Shown: positions 43,634 through 53,730, numbered from the stretch's first letter. The stretch is 64,000 nucleotides of DNA from Ferruginibacter sp. (GCA_014379625.1 JACMLJ010000022.1:1-64000), one strand, 5' to 3'. Translations and numbers: made by a program. The notes: a model not told the origin generated them from the sequence alone.

Positions 43634-46600
43634 ATGAAAAAAATAAACCCAACTACTACTGCAAATGTTTTTTCTCAACAGGAGCTATCGCTGCTTTTAG
43701 ATATCAATAAAACTATCTCGCTGGCAAAAACACCGGTTGAATTATTGATAACCATCCGTGAAAAAGTGATGCAGCTCATCCCTTTTTATGATACCGGCAT
43801 ATTGGTGGTGGAAAAAGATGGATTGCACCATTATGATATGACCGTAAATATGGAAGGTTGGGATAATTCTGACTCCAATAAAACGCTTTACGAACAAGGT
43901 CTGGTACGAATACCCCATTCGGGATCCTATGTTGAGTTTGCGGAAAAGCAAATTGAAAATAATGGCGGACCGGTTATTGAGGACTATGAAATTCGATACG
44001 AACAATTCGACTATCCATTTTTCCCAATCATGAAAGAACTTGGTTTTAAAGAAGGCCTGGCAACGGTCTTGAGATCCAGTGGCAGAATTTATGGTACTTT
44101 CTGGTTAAACAGTTTAAAAAAAAATCATTTTACAAAAGATCAGTTTCCTTTATTCCAGGCAATAGCGGAGCAGGTGTCCGTTGCCGTTGCCAATATCCTG
44201 GCTAATAAAGAAATAGTGGAAAGAGAACGGGAAAAAACTATTTTACTTTCCATTAGCGAGGCAGTTGCCACCATCAGGGATAAAAAAGAGTTGTTGAAAT
44301 TTGTTTTTGAAAAAGTGAAGCCATTATTTGGCTTTTACGATGCAGGTTTTTTTGTTTTCAGTTGCAACAAACAATTCATCGAAGACTGGACGGTGGCCAT
44401 GCCTGAAACAAGCCCGTCGGCAGTTAATTATAAAATTGCAGCAAACAATGCCCCCTCTTTTTTATTTCATAAATCCGGACTCGACAACTTTTACCGGCAA
44501 TTAAAAGAAATTAAAACCCCTGCAATAGCCCATTATAATGAAGAACTCTTTGCCCGTTTTCCAGATTACCCTCAATGGGATGCCATCAGGGAGATCGGTT
44601 ATAAAGAATCTATTGGTACTTTGCTTCGTGCAGAAGATGGGGACTTAGGGATTTTATTTTTTAACTCACTTACCGAAAATCATTTTAGTGATGCACAGTT
44701 CTCCCTTTTTCAGGGTATTGCAGACCAGCTTGCAACGGGCGTAGCCAATATCTTTGCCAACGAAGAAATATTAGAAAGAGAAAGGGAAAAAGACACCCTG
44801 TTGTACATCAGTCAAAAATTAAGCAATACGAAACAGGCCGATGAAGTACTACAGATTATGCTTAGTGAAGTAAAACCGATTTTTAATTTCTATGATACAG
44901 GTATATTGGTGATAGATGAGAAGGCAAATGGGTTTTATGACCTATCTGTAGTTCATCCACACATTGATGATTCTGAGGTGAATTACTACTTAAACAGCAA
45001 AGGGTATTATAAAGAGCAATTAATTGATCTTGAAAATTCTGTTGTTGAATGGGTAATTCAACAATTTAACCAGCAAAAAATTCCACTGATCTTTGATTAT
45101 TTGCAGGATTATTCGTCTTATTCAGATGCTTATCTTTTAGCGGATTTAAAAAATGGTGGATATAGCAAAGCCTGGATGTGTCCTTTAATACAGCAGGGAA
45201 AAACCTTTGGGATATTAAGCCTGAATTTTACCAAAGAGCATATTATCCCACTTGAAAAAAAGCAGCTTTTAATCGCTTTAACCGACAGGATTGCATCCAG
45301 CCTTAGCAATATTTTAGCCCATGAAGAAATATTAAAACGGGAAAAAGAAAAAAGTCAGTTACTTGAAATAAGTGAAGCAATTGCAACCGTTCAGGATAGT
45401 AAGCAATTATTGAAAGTTATTTACAAAAAGATACAACCAGCATTTGAATATGATAACGCAGGTTTGTTTATTATGGATAAGGACGGCAATAATTGTTATG
45501 AAATAACAGACTTTGAAGTTTTGCCAGATGAGATACAACAGGAAATACAGGGAAAGCATTTGTTCGGTCCTTTTCCCATGACCGGTTTTAGCCCCGATTT
45601 TTGGTTCCACTATAGTGCGCCGGTTATTACAAATATACAGTTACAGGCAGGTTTTGTGATGGACAACCTTATCGGTAAAGAGCAATTTAAAATTGGCATG
45701 GCGCATGGGTTGAAAGACATGATATGCGGACCATTAAATTGTGGAGGAAAGAAAATTGGAATGCTTTGCTTTAGCATAAAAAAAGAAAACTTTTATAAGG
45801 CAACCCATATCAGCCTTTTCAAATCCATATCCGACCTGATAGCTATAGCTGTTGCTAATATTTTGGCCAATGAAGAGATACTGGAAAGAGAAAAGGAAAA
45901 AACGCTTTTGTTAAACATCAGTAATTCCATTGCTCAAATTAATAACAAGGTTGGCCTGTTAAAAAGCATCAACCAATTGCTGTGGCCAATTTTTCATCAT
46001 GATGACGCAGGCTTTAGCATTGTTGATAAAAACGGAAAATATTTTACTGATTATCATAATCTTTATTCAGATGAAATCCCTAACTCCGAAGAAGCCAAAT
46101 ACCTTAACGGGGTTGTTTACAAGCAGGTTTACAATGTTGACAATTCTACAATTCCATTTCCTGATTCAATTGTTGAACATTATATGTATCACAAGCCTGA
46201 AATGGGGAAACTGGAAGATGTACTGCCGCTTAATTTAAATGCCGACCTGCTGAAACTGGAAATTCAACATGGGTTGGTATACTATATTTGCTCACCGTTA
46301 ACCATCGGCGGAAAATCATTAGGCTTGTTCAACCTTTTGTTCAAAGAAGAAAATAAACCCACAGCAGCCTCACTGGGCCTGTTTGCACAAATTGCGGAAA
46401 TTATGGCGCTGGCCTTTTCAAATATTTTGGCCAATGAAGAGATCATTGAACGGGAAAAGGAGAAAACCATCTTGTTGGAATTGACGGAATTGATCGCCCA
46501 GGTGAAAAACAAAGATGACTTACTAAGATTGATAGTTGATAAAATAAAACCCATCTTTAATTTTCATGACTGCGGTTTATTCATTTTAAGTAAAAATGGA

Positions 46601-48061
46601 GAATACCATAGCGACCTTGCTGCTGTATTGCCCGATGTGAGCATCAGTGAATGGAATGAAAAAATTGCAGCCTTGTCTTCCAATATACCAAATAAAGATT
46701 CGCCCGTAGAATGGATGATTGAGGCTATTGAAAATGCACACCAGCCTGTACTGTTTGATTTTGTAGACTTAGTGGAAAAATTCCCCCGTTACCCTCAAAT
46801 AGATGGCACCGGGTTACTGGAGATGTGTTACCGGGATTGCCTGGCCACTAATTTAAAGGTAGGCGGCAAAACGATTGGCTTGTTCTGTATCAATGCGCTG
46901 GCAAAAGATTTTTTCCCCATTACAAAATTTAATATCCTGCAATCTGTGGGCGATACCCTGGCGATAGCAGTTGCCAATATATTAGCCAATGAAGAAATTG
47001 TGGCCAAGGCAAAAGAAATTGAGGGCCTTAATAAGCAATTACAGGTGCAGAATGAATACCTGATAGAAGAAGTGGAACAGCAGTATAATTTTGAAGAAAT
47101 GATTGGTCAGAATACCAGGTTTGCTGAGGTATGCAAAAACATTGGTTTAGTTGCAAAAACAGACAGTACCGTACTCATACTAGGCGAAACAGGTACTGGT
47201 AAAGAATTGGTGGCAAGGGCCATTCATAACAATTCTACCCGTAAAAATAAACCACTCATAAAATTAAACTGCGCTGCCCTGCCCGCCAACCTGGTAGAAA
47301 GCGAATTGTTCGGTCATGAACGGGGTGCTTTTACAGGTGCCATAGAAAGGCGGATTGGCAAATTTGAACTGGCCAATGGAAGTACGTTGTTTTTAGATGA
47401 GGTAGGCGAACTGCCTTTGGAGCTACAGGTAAAACTGTTGAGGGCCTTGCAGGAAAAGGAAATTGAACGGTTGGGCAGCAATAAAATTTTACAGGTAGAT
47501 GTTCGCATTATTGCAGCAACGAACAGGGAACTGGAAAAAGAAGTACAGGCTGGAAAATTCAGGCAAGACCTTTTTTATCGGCTGCATATTTTCCCCATTA
47601 CCTTACCACCCCTGAGAGAGCGTAAAGAGGATATACCATTATTGGCCGCGCACTTTATTGAACGCTATGCAAAGAAAACCGGCAAAAAAATACAAGGCTT
47701 AGCCAGTAAGGCAATGCAGGAGATGATGAGCTACAACTGGCCTGGCAATATCCGTGAACTGGAACATGTAATTGAACGTAGCGTTATATTGGCTAAATCT
47801 AAACTGATACAGGATTTGAATCTGCCGCTTCATTCAAAAAAACACATTATCACATCCTCAACAGAATTTGTTATCAAAACCTGGGAGGAGCAGGAAAGGG
47901 ATTATATCCTGGAAGTGCTGAAGGTTACCAAAGGAAATATGGCTGGTAAAGGAGGTGCCGCGGAATTATTGCAGTTACCTCCTACAACGCTTCAATCTAA
48001 AATGAATAAACTGGGGATTAAAAGGAAACATTTCCTGGAAGGGAAAGAGAATGAAAAATAG
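43634..48061 (+). CDS. Six-GAF sigma-54-dependent transcriptional regulator
   Basis: A 1475-residue enhancer-binding protein without a membrane segment. Six GAF domains follow one another; a helical linker ([19 protein letters not shown]) recurs near residues 186, 372, 558, 742, 930 and 1114, an even period of 184-188. Then comes the AAA+ domain with Walker A GETGTGKE near 1183, the sigma-54 contact loop [13 protein letters not shown] near 1225, [10 protein letters not shown] (Walker B) and [14 protein letters not shown] Fis-type helix-turn-helix ends the protein ([20 protein letters not shown]). It should activate sigma-54 promoters in response to several small-molecule, redox or signal inputs; the target genes are not visible. 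Confidence 0.95.
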   Translation: MKKINPTTTANVFSQQELSLLLDINKTISLAKTPVELLITIREKVMQLIPFYDTGILVVEKDGLHHYDMTVNMEGWDNSDSNKTLYEQGLVRIPHSGSYVEFAEKQIENNGGPVIEDYEIRYEQFDYPFFPIMKELGFKEGLATVLRSSGRIYGTFWLNSLKKNHFTKDQFPLFQAIAEQVSVAVANILANKEIVEREREKTILLSISEAVATIRDKKELLKFVFEKVKPLFGFYDAGFFVFSCNKQFIEDWTVAMPETSPSAVNYKIAANNAPSFLFHKSGLDNFYRQLKEIKTPAIAHYNEELFARFPDYPQWDAIREIGYKESIGTLLRAEDGDLGILFFNSLTENHFSDAQFSLFQGIADQLATGVANIFANEEILEREREKDTLLYISQKLSNTKQADEVLQIMLSEVKPIFNFYDTGILVIDEKANGFYDLSVVHPHIDDSEVNYYLNSKGYYKEQLIDLENSVVEWVIQQFNQQKIPLIFDYLQDYSSYSDAYLLADLKNGGYSKAWMCPLIQQGKTFGILSLNFTKEHIIPLEKKQLLIALTDRIASSLSNILAHEEILKREKEKSQLLEISEAIATVQDSKQLLKVIYKKIQPAFEYDNAGLFIMDKDGNNCYEITDFEVLPDEIQQEIQGKHLFGPFPMTGFSPDFWFHYSAPVITNIQLQAGFVMDNLIGKEQFKIGMAHGLKDMICGPLNCGGKKIGMLCFSIKKENFYKATHISLFKSISDLIAIAVANILANEEILEREKEKTLLLNISNSIAQINNKVGLLKSINQLLWPIFHHDDAGFSIVDKNGKYFTDYHNLYSDEIPNSEEAKYLNGVVYKQVYNVDNSTIPFPDSIVEHYMYHKPEMGKLEDVLPLNLNADLLKLEIQHGLVYYICSPLTIGGKSLGLFNLLFKEENKPTAASLGLFAQIAEIMALAFSNILANEEIIEREKEKTILLELTELIAQVKNKDDLLRLIVDKIKPIFNFHDCGLFILSKNGEYHSDLAAVLPDVSISEWNEKIAALSSNIPNKDSPVEWMIEAIENAHQPVLFDFVDLVEKFPRYPQIDGTGLLEMCYRDCLATNLKVGGKTIGLFCINALAKDFFPITKFNILQSVGDTLAIAVANILANEEIVAKAKEIEGLNKQLQVQNEYLIEEVEQQYNFEEMIGQNTRFAEVCKNIGLVAKTDSTVLILGETGTGKELVARAIHNNSTRKNKPLIKLNCAALPANLVESELFGHERGAFTGAIERRIGKFELANGSTLFLDEVGELPLELQVKLLRALQEKEIERLGSNKILQVDVRIIAATNRELEKEVQAGKFRQDLFYRLHIFPITLPPLRERKEDIPLLAAHFIERYAKKTGKKIQGLASKAMQEMMSYNWPGNIRELEHVIERSVILAKSKLIQDLNLPLHSKKHIITSSTEFVIKTWEEQERDYILEVLKVTKGNMAGKGGAAELLQLPPTTLQSKMNKLGIKRKHFLEGKENEK

Positions 48062-48091
48062 CTTTTTACAATTTCATTAAGTTTATCTTCT

Positions 48092-48490
48092 TCATTTATC
48101 CTTTTTGGCTTTGCTTTTTACAGGTATTTTCTTATTAGGTTTTTCAATATCCGCCAACCCGTTTTCTTTCATCATTACCAGTCCGTAGCTACGAATAACT
48201 TCAATTACGGGAATTACTTTTTTGCCTTTTGCCGCTATACTGTATTCAACTTTTGGCGGTACGGCGGCATATACTTTACGCGTTATCAGTTCGTGTTTTT
48301 CCAACTCTCTTAATTGTGACGAAAGCATCTTATGTGTAATATGCGGCAATGTTTTTTTTAATTCACTATACCGCATAGTTACTTTGTTAAGCCGCCAGAG
48401 AATGGGCATCTTCCAGGTGCCGCCAATAAAGTGAAGTGCAAATTCAACCGGGTTGTAATACACTTTGTGGTCATATATAAAATCGGGCAT
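48092..48490 (-). CDS. HxlR family winged-helix transcriptional regulator
   Basis: A 132-residue regulator with the HxlR pattern FIGGTWKMPILWRL near residues 22-35 and RYSELKKTLPHITHKMLSSQ near residues 40-59, followed by the wing (PPKVEYSIAAKGKKVIPVIE). The Cys that some HxlR/YodB redox sensors carry at the N-terminus is not seen. It is divergent from the DJ-1/PfpI gene at 48653, and the shared spacer (48491-48652) has AGTA-type repeats that may be its operator. It converges with the GAF regulator. Confidence 0.92.
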   Translation of the reverse strand: MPDFIYDHKVYYNPVEFALHFIGGTWKMPILWRLNKVTMRYSELKKTLPHITHKMLSSQLRELEKHELITRKVYAAVPPKVEYSIAAKGKKVIPVIEVIRSYGLVMMKENGLADIEKPNKKIPVKSKAKKDK

Positions 48491-48540
48491 AACAGTATTT
48501 TAATGCTTTACAAAGATATTATTATGGTAAAAGACAACCT

Positions 48541-48578
48541 ATACTTTCCCAAAAGATAGTATCTCACTAAAAAGTACT
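48541..48578. promoter_or_regulatory. Candidate HxlR operator with AGTA repeats
   Basis: Short inverted repeat ATACT (48541-48545)/AGTAT (48558-48562) plus the palindrome AGTACT (48573-48578) in the 162-base spacer between the divergent HxlR and DJ-1/PfpI genes. Confidence 0.35.
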
Positions 48579-48652
48579 ACAGTTGTCACTTGCATTATGC
48601 TTTGCAGTTTTGTATAACAAAATAATTTCGTTTAGCATTCAAAGAAAATAAT

Positions 48653-49423
48653 ATGTCGCACAAAAACTTAAACCCTCTAAACCCTTCCAAACTAAAGAGG
48701 GTTGCAATCGTAATCTCAAACCCATCGGTATCCACCACCACTGGCTGGCCGGTAGGTTTTTGGTGGAGTGAGCTAACTCATCCCTATTATAAACTTACAG
48801 AGAAGGGACATGAAGTTGAAATCTTTTCTTACTTCGGCGGCAAATGCGAAGGAGATGCCATGAGTAATCCGGAAGACCCAGGCCAGTGGCAGGCAGAAGA
48901 TGTGATTAGTCGCGGTTATATTCACGATCCTGCATTTATGAAACTGCTGGATAATACAAAGGCTGCGTCAGCAATTGATGTCAACCAATTTGATGCAATC
49001 ATTATTGCAGGTGGACAAGGCCCCATGTTTACAATGGAACAGGCACCTGATACTGTACAAAAGTTTGTTGAGTTTTATGAAGCAGGTAAAATTGCGGTCG
49101 CCCTGTGTCACGGTGTTGCTGTGCTGCGTTATGCAAAACTTTCCAACGGAGTATATCTTGCTAAAGGAAAAACAGTGACCGGCTTTGCCAACATTGAGGA
49201 AGATTTTGCGGACGAAGCGGTATGGGGTATGGGCGCTTTACCCAAAGACAAACATTTAATGCCCTGGCGTATAGAAGATGAATTACGAAAAATTGGAGCT
49301 AATTACCTGCAGGCAGGTCTGTGGAAAGGCTTTGCTATCCGTGATGGTAACCTTATCACCGGGCAGCAAAATTTCAGTGGTAGTGAAACGGCTGATGTAT
49401 TGATACAGGCCATGGGGGAATAA
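48653..49423 (+). CDS. DJ-1/PfpI family class I glutamine amidotransferase-like protein
   Basis: A 256-residue cytoplasmic protein. FDAIIIAGGQGPMF near residue 113 and the nucleophile elbow VALCHGVAVL near residue 150 mark the DJ-1/PfpI fold, with Cys as the nucleophile. Hsp31-type members act as glyoxalase III, chaperone or deglycase, so a role against reactive carbonyls is possible. It is divergent from an HxlR regulator, which often controls such stress genes, and is followed at 4 bases by a DUF481 gene. Confidence 0.9.
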   Translation: MSHKNLNPLNPSKLKRVAIVISNPSVSTTTGWPVGFWWSELTHPYYKLTEKGHEVEIFSYFGGKCEGDAMSNPEDPGQWQAEDVISRGYIHDPAFMKLLDNTKAASAIDVNQFDAIIIAGGQGPMFTMEQAPDTVQKFVEFYEAGKIAVALCHGVAVLRYAKLSNGVYLAKGKTVTGFANIEEDFADEAVWGMGALPKDKHLMPWRIEDELRKIGANYLQAGLWKGFAIRDGNLITGQQNFSGSETADVLIQAMGE

Positions 49424-49427
49424 TTTT

Positions 49428-50222
49428 ATGATGTACTTACACCTTTTGAGAAAAAATATTTGTGTATTGCCTTTTCTTTTTAGCGCTGCCAGTTTAAAAG
49501 GTCAAATCAATGAGAGCGATTCTGCCAGGTTTCAATTGCGTGCAGGCATTACCGGTAATTTTCAAAAGGGAAATGTGGAAGTACTAACAATAAAAAGCCG
49601 GATTGATTTTACGTATGCACCCATAAAAGATTTTGTTATTAAATCTCAGAACAGCAGCTTATATCAATCCTTTTACTCAAAGGAAGCGGACAATGATATT
49701 TTTAGCAGAAACTATTTTTATTACAAACCGAAAGATATGATTTACCCTTTTGGGATAGCCTATATTGCTACAAATTTCCGCAGGAAGATAGACAAGAGAT
49801 TGTTTGCAGGAGCAGGTGTTACAGGGCATTTACTGAATAAGGCTTTGCATGTGATAAAAATATCCGCAAGTGCAATGTATGAAACCACCAGGTTTAAAGC
49901 GTTGAATTATAATTACAGCAACTACGATGGAAATGACGAGGTTAATGTGTGGAGAGGAACTATATACCTCGGCGGCTGGAATTATCTTAGCGACAAACAT
50001 CTCCGATTTTACTATGATGCTTATTGGCAATTTGGATTTAATGATAAAAATAATTACAGAACCCAATTGGATGCAGGCCTGGATATTCCTGTTTGGAGAG
50101 GAGTAGCATTCAATGCCATTTATTCATTCGCCCATGAAAATATAACTATCCTGAACATTCAACAGGATGATAAAATATTAACTTTCGGACTTTCTTATAA
50201 TCTGAAAATAAAACATCAATGA
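49428..50222 (+). CDS. DUF481 family outer-membrane protein (second copy)
   Basis: A 264-residue exported protein with a signal region (about residues 10-25). DSARFQLRAGITGNFQKGNV near residues 30-49 is the DUF481 pattern and parallels the copy at 39418-40215, from which it has diverged strongly. The rest alternates aromatic and polar residues as in a beta-barrel and ends GLSYNLKIKHQ. It overlaps the DMT transporter gene by ATGA at 50219-50222. Function unknown. Confidence 0.85.
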   Translation: MMYLHLLRKNICVLPFLFSAASLKGQINESDSARFQLRAGITGNFQKGNVEVLTIKSRIDFTYAPIKDFVIKSQNSSLYQSFYSKEADNDIFSRNYFYYKPKDMIYPFGIAYIATNFRRKIDKRLFAGAGVTGHLLNKALHVIKISASAMYETTRFKALNYNYSNYDGNDEVNVWRGTIYLGGWNYLSDKHLRFYYDAYWQFGFNDKNNYRTQLDAGLDIPVWRGVAFNAIYSFAHENITILNIQQDDKILTFGLSYNLKIKHQ

Positions 50223-50674
50223 AAATGAACAATGCGATACTTTTTATTGTGCTGGCGTTATCAGCCGGTATGATGATTCCATTTCAAACTGCCATGAATG
50301 CACAATTGGGAAAGGCTTTACAGAGCCCGTACTTTTCAGCCCTCACTGTTTTTATGGTTGCCGCCGTGGGTTTATTGATTTATATTATTGCAATGCGCTA
50401 TAGTATTCCTTCTACGCAGCAATGGAGTGTTGCTCCAAAATGGAGTTATGTCGGTGGCTTGCTTGGAGGAGCCTACATTTTACTGATTGTAATTTGTGCT
50501 CCAAAACTTGGTATTGGAAATGTAACGGTACTGGTATTGCTTGGTCAAATATTATCTGCTGTAATAATTGACCAGTTCGGCTTGCTACATTCACCAATAC
50601 ATCCATTAAACCGGCAACGCATTTTTGGTGTTATATTAGTGATAGCAGGTGTTTATCTTGTAAAGAAATTTTAA
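50219..50674 (+). CDS. DMT family transporter (DUF606/YdcZ half-size type)
   Basis: A 151-residue membrane protein with five hydrophobic segments. AGMMIPFQTAMNAQLGKAL near residues 16-34 and GGLLGGAYILLIVICAPKLG are typical of the DUF606/YdcZ group of drug/metabolite transporters, which are half the length of EamA proteins and probably work as dimers. Its start overlaps the DUF481 stop, so the two are co-translated. Substrate unknown. Confidence 0.88.
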   Translation: MKMNNAILFIVLALSAGMMIPFQTAMNAQLGKALQSPYFSALTVFMVAAVGLLIYIIAMRYSIPSTQQWSVAPKWSYVGGLLGGAYILLIVICAPKLGIGNVTVLVLLGQILSAVIIDQFGLLHSPIHPLNRQRIFGVILVIAGVYLVKKF

Positions 50675-50681
50675 CAGACGT

Positions 50682-50932
50682 ATGAAAATTGCAATCATGG
50701 GAGCTGGCAATATCGGTGGCGCATTGGCTAAAAACCTGATTAAAGCCGGGCATACCGTTTTGATTGGGGCCCGATTGCCCTGGCAGAAAATGCCGTAAAA
50801 CTGGCTGTCCAAATTGGAGAAGACAGGTTCAACAGCATTGAAGGTGCAGCCAAACACTCTGATGTCATGATTATTGCGGTGCCTTTAAATGCGGTACCTG
50901 CTTTTGCATCATACAAACCCCTATACAAATAG
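50682..50932 (+). pseudogene. Truncated F420-reductase-like gene
   Basis: The ATG at 50682 reads MKIAIMGAGNIGGALAKNLI and reaches GARLPWQKMP before a stop; shifting frame continues LALAENAVKLAVQIGEDRFN, then SDVMIIAVPLNAVPAF, and a TAG at 50930-50932. The join between the frames loses residues, and the last half of the protein (about 100 residues) is absent. This is a decayed copy of the family of the intact reductase at 36643-37251, in the opposite orientation. Confidence 0.75.
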
Positions 50933-50950
50933 TTAGCATTAAGAAATATA

Positions 50951-51301
50951 TCAGGCAAAGAAACGCTCCCTAATAATTTTACCCTCTTCCCAATCCTGTA
51001 TCGCTACTTCTACCACTTTAAACGGTTCGCCAGCCACATCAAAATCTAAAGACCATACCAGGAAACTGCGGTTGCCTTTTACGATTTTTCCAGCATTACT
51101 AAAGTCCCTGACATTGGAAATTTTGGACGAAAATATTTTACCGTTTTCAAAATTGGCTGCTTTGCCATTTACAACAGTCCCGTCTAAGTCTGTTTTCTGT
51201 AAATCCTTGTGATAGAATTTTTCAAAGGCTGTTTCCCATTTACCTTCAACGGCAAGAGAAACCAGCTCATCTATTGCTGCCGTAATTTGTTGTGCTGTCA
51301 T
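50951..51301 (-). CDS. NTF2/SnoaL-like small protein
   Basis: A 116-residue cytoplasmic protein with AVEGKWETAFEKFYHKDLQK and the late-strand pattern VWSLDFDVAGEPFKVVEVAI, fitting a short SnoaL-like cone fold. It lies 25 bases after a peroxiredoxin-like gene on the same strand. It is intact and is the third NTF2-like gene in the accessory region. Confidence 0.82.
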   Translation of the reverse strand: MTAQQITAAIDELVSLAVEGKWETAFEKFYHKDLQKTDLDGTVVNGKAANFENGKIFSSKISNVRDFSNAGKIVKGNRSFLVWSLDFDVAGEPFKVVEVAIQDWEEGKIIRERFFA

Positions 51302-51326
51302 TGTAGTAATTTTTATTTGATTATGA

Positions 51327-51923
51327 TTATTTCGATTTTTCCAAAATCTCGCTCACCGTAATCCTATTGTTGCTGTCAGGATCATCATAAGAACTGTTGT
51401 TGAAATACCTGTAAATAATAATCCCGTTTTGCTCAATAATAAATGCAGAAGGCCGGGGAAGTATATTTCCATTAGCTCCATTGTTGCCTGTTACATCAAT
51501 ATTGAATTTCCTGTGTACTTTATCCATTCCTGCTGTTACCTTGAATGCAACTTTATAGGCCGTCATTATTTTTAATCCTTTATCGCTAATCACCGGGAAT
51601 GCAGCCCTGGTTTTCTCCACGGTTTTTGCCACTCCCGGGGTTGTCTCCGGACCTACTCCAATCACAGTAATGTTTTGTTCTTTAAGGAATGAAAGGGAAT
51701 CCTGGATATTACTCAGTTCTCTTGTACAATTGGGGCACCAATTGCCACGGTAAAAGATAACTACCACTTTGCCCTTTTTTAAAGCTTCAGACAATTTTAC
51801 TGTTTTACCTTTTTGATCTGTGCCTGTAAACTCCGGGGCTTTCGTCCCGACAGTAATGCCATCCTGCGCCATTATAAAAAAAGATAAAAGACACCCTGCA
51901 AATGTTAATACTATTTTTTTCAT
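51327..51923 (-). CDS. Exported peroxiredoxin-like/thiol-disulfide protein
   Basis: A 198-residue protein with a signal peptide (about residues 1-19). The AhpC/TSA-type fold is shown by VGTKAPEFTGTDQKGKTVKL and the active-site FYRGNWCPNCTRELSNIQ near residue 60; the CPNC pair and the preceding RGNW are typical of the peroxiredoxin-like group. It acts in the periplasm, reducing peroxides or exchanging disulfides. It is on the same strand as the SDR gene at 51942, which ends 18 bases upstream. Confidence 0.9.
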   Translation of the reverse strand: MKKIVLTFAGCLLSFFIMAQDGITVGTKAPEFTGTDQKGKTVKLSEALKKGKVVVIFYRGNWCPNCTRELSNIQDSLSFLKEQNITVIGVGPETTPGVAKTVEKTRAAFPVISDKGLKIMTAYKVAFKVTAGMDKVHRKFNIDVTGNNGANGNILPRPSAFIIEQNGIIIYRYFNNSSYDDPDSNNRITVSEILEKSK

Positions 51924-51941
51924 TGTATATGTTTTACTTCT

Positions 51942-52667
51942 TTAGATTAATCTTCCACCGCCATCAATATGAATTACTTCACCTGTAATGGATGGATTGG
52001 CCATTAGGAAAATAACTGCAAAAGCAACTTCTTCCGGCGTTGCAATTTTTTTCACCGGTAACCTTTCGGCAACTGTAGTCAAGATGCTTAGTTTATTTTC
52101 TCCCATTATAGCATCCCACATAGGCGTATCTGTATATCCGGGCGATATGGCGTTGAATCGTATGTGTGGGTATTCCATCACCATCACTTTGGCCAATTGC
52201 TCAGCGGAGGCGGTACCTAAGCCCGAAACCCAGGCGCCGGCAATGGGCCTGTCTGTAGATATACCGCCGGTAAAAGTTACCGATCCGCCATTGCTGATTT
52301 TAGTAATGGCAGCTTTTACAATTCTCAGGCTGCCCATTACCCGTTCGTTAAATGAAAACATGGAATCGGCTAAACTACTTTCGGTTAGCGGGACAATTTT
52401 TGTGGAACCTGCGGCAATGTAGATATGGTCAACAGCCGTTTGGTGTTCAAAAAAATCTTTCACAGAATTATCATCATTCACATCCAATTGTGCCGCTTTA
52501 ATCTCCCCGGCGATACTTTTTGAAGCAATCTTTGCCCTTTCCAGGCTTCGGCTTGTGATGGTAACGGCTGCACCATTTTCGGCTGCCATTTTTGCAACGG
52601 ATAGACCGATACCGGAACTACCGCCAATAATTATTATTGTCTTATTTTTTAAATTTGATAAAATCAT
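51942..52667 (-). CDS. SDR family oxidoreductase
   Basis: A 241-residue short-chain dehydrogenase with the cofactor motif IIGGSSGIGLSVAKMAA near residues 12-28 and a C-terminal GEVIHIDGGGRLI. The catalytic Ser-Tyr-Lys part is unusual: after VTFTGGISTDRP there is no YxxxK, the corresponding stretch being GLGTASAEQLAKVMV, so it may be an atypical or divergent SDR. The ATG at 52667 is chosen over the longer frame. Divergent from an HxlR regulator at 52760, a common arrangement in which HxlR controls the reductase. Confidence 0.88.
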   Translation of the reverse strand: MILSNLKNKTIIIIGGSSGIGLSVAKMAAENGAAVTITSRSLERAKIASKSIAGEIKAAQLDVNDDNSVKDFFEHQTAVDHIYIAAGSTKIVPLTESSLADSMFSFNERVMGSLRIVKAAITKISNGGSVTFTGGISTDRPIAGAWVSGLGTASAEQLAKVMVMEYPHIRFNAISPGYTDTPMWDAIMGENKLSILTTVAERLPVKKIATPEEVAFAVIFLMANPSITGEVIHIDGGGRLI

Positions 52668-52720
52668 TTTCTTTTTGTTTAGAGAGCAAATTTGAAAATA
52701 ATTATCTTCACTATAAAAAA

Positions 52721-52748
52721 AGTAAGTACACACTTTTTGGTAAGTATA
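52721..52748. promoter_or_regulatory. Candidate HxlR operator with TAAGTA repeats
   Basis: Direct repeats TAAGTACA (52723-52730) and TAAGTATA (52741-52748), starts 18 bases apart, lie in the 92-base spacer between the divergent SDR and HxlR genes. AGTA-type repeats also occur in the spacer of the other HxlR gene (48558-48578). Confidence 0.4.
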
Positions 52749-52759
52749 AATCAACAACC

Positions 52760-53113
52760 ATGAGAAAGATCAGTTCTTCTAACTACAATAACGAAATCTC
52801 CATCACCCAAAAATGCCCCATTACCTCAACAATGCTGGCTATTGGTGGAAGATGGAAGCTGATTATTATCTGGCATCTCCGGAAAGGTGCTCTCCGGTAT
52901 AACGGGGTTAAAAAAGCCATTCCTAATATTTCTGAAAAAATGCTGATACAACAATTGAAAGATTTGGAGAATGATGGCTGGGTGGTAAAAAAAAATTACA
53001 ACGAAATACCGCCAAGAACAGACTACAACCTTACAAAGCTGGGAAAATCATTTCTTCCCATTTTGGAAAATATTTATAGCTGGGGCGTAAAAAATAAGAT
53101 AACCAACATGTAA
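52760..53113 (+). CDS. HxlR family winged-helix transcriptional regulator
   Basis: A 117-residue HxlR protein with CPITSTMLAIGGRWKLIIIW near residues 20-39 and the following RKGALRYNGVKKAIPNISEK; the Cys at about residue 20 is in the position of the redox-sensing Cys of YodB-like proteins, unlike the HxlR at 48092. I use the ATG at 52760; the longer frame from 52637 covers the SDR start and the operator. It probably represses the divergent SDR gene in response to electrophiles or oxidants. Confidence 0.9.
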   Translation: MRKISSSNYNNEISITQKCPITSTMLAIGGRWKLIIIWHLRKGALRYNGVKKAIPNISEKMLIQQLKDLENDGWVVKKNYNEIPPRTDYNLTKLGKSFLPILENIYSWGVKNKITNM

Positions 53114-53490
53114 AACGCTTCTCCGTGGGCGTTGCAGGCGGTGTCAAAATTCAATCACCTATCCATATAGCTGAACCCTTTAGTCGATCCGGCTGGACAG
53201 GAATAACCTTCGGTATGTTTGCTATTCACAACCCGACCTTTAAAGAATTGAATAGGATAAACGAACGAGCGATTTATTTTGCCGCATTTATGATAGCAGC
53301 GGTTATAACTATATTAACAAAAAAATATTTTTTAAAAATAGTACTCTACAAATTTGGTGGACTAATAATCATTCCCTTATATTTGCAATTGAATGATAAA
53401 AAATAATTTCCAGCTAAGTAAATATGGATGCCGTCAATTACAGTGCTGTTGTAGCATGGTTCGTAATTGCCGGTAAATTTTTTTATCACT
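53114..53490. other. Spacer after HxlR without a supported gene
   Basis: A GTG-started 93-codon frame (53125-53406) is possible but has no recognisable family pattern, low-complexity ends and no clear start site; I treat it as noncoding. An A/T-rich stretch near 53320-53340 is self-complementary but not terminator-like. I see nothing else here. Confidence 0.3.
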
Positions 53491-53491
53491 T

Positions 53492-53537
53492 AATTGACTA
53501 ATCAAATTACCTGTTTACCACCAGCAGGTAGTCAATT
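53492..53537. repeat. Inverted repeat H1 in the SusC2 upstream region
   Basis: Perfect 9-bp arms (53492-53500 and 53529-53537) with a smaller CCTG/CAGG stem inside (53510-53513 with 53525-53528). Confidence 0.5.
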
Positions 53538-53634
53538 CCGGAATTTTAAAACTAAATTTCAATGAGAGAGGCTTTTTCCTGCACTGTATGCAAATTCATG
53601 CATCAAACAAAGGTGGCAATCAATATTACTCTAC

Positions 53635-53648
53635 ACAACGATCGTTGT
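53635..53648. promoter_or_regulatory. 14-base perfect palindrome H2
   Basis: ACAACGATCGTTGT, a perfect palindrome of a size typical for a dimeric regulator site, about 290 bases before the second SusC gene. Confidence 0.4.
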
Positions 53649-53696
53649 TGTTGCTGTTGTTAATTCCACTTAAGTAAGACGAGTATAGTACAACAA

Positions 53697-53717
53697 GCCT
53701 GGCTACCACCACCAGGC
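53697..53717. repeat. Hairpin H3
   Basis: GC-rich 6-bp stem (53697-53702 with 53712-53717) and a nine-base loop rich in ACC. Confidence 0.35.
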
Positions 53718-53730
53718 AGTTAACAATGTT

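Noticed and set aside
53125-53406. A 93-codon GTG-started frame after the HxlR gene.
   Set aside because: No recognisable family, hydrophobic and low-complexity end, and no good start site; it is probably a chance frame in the spacer.
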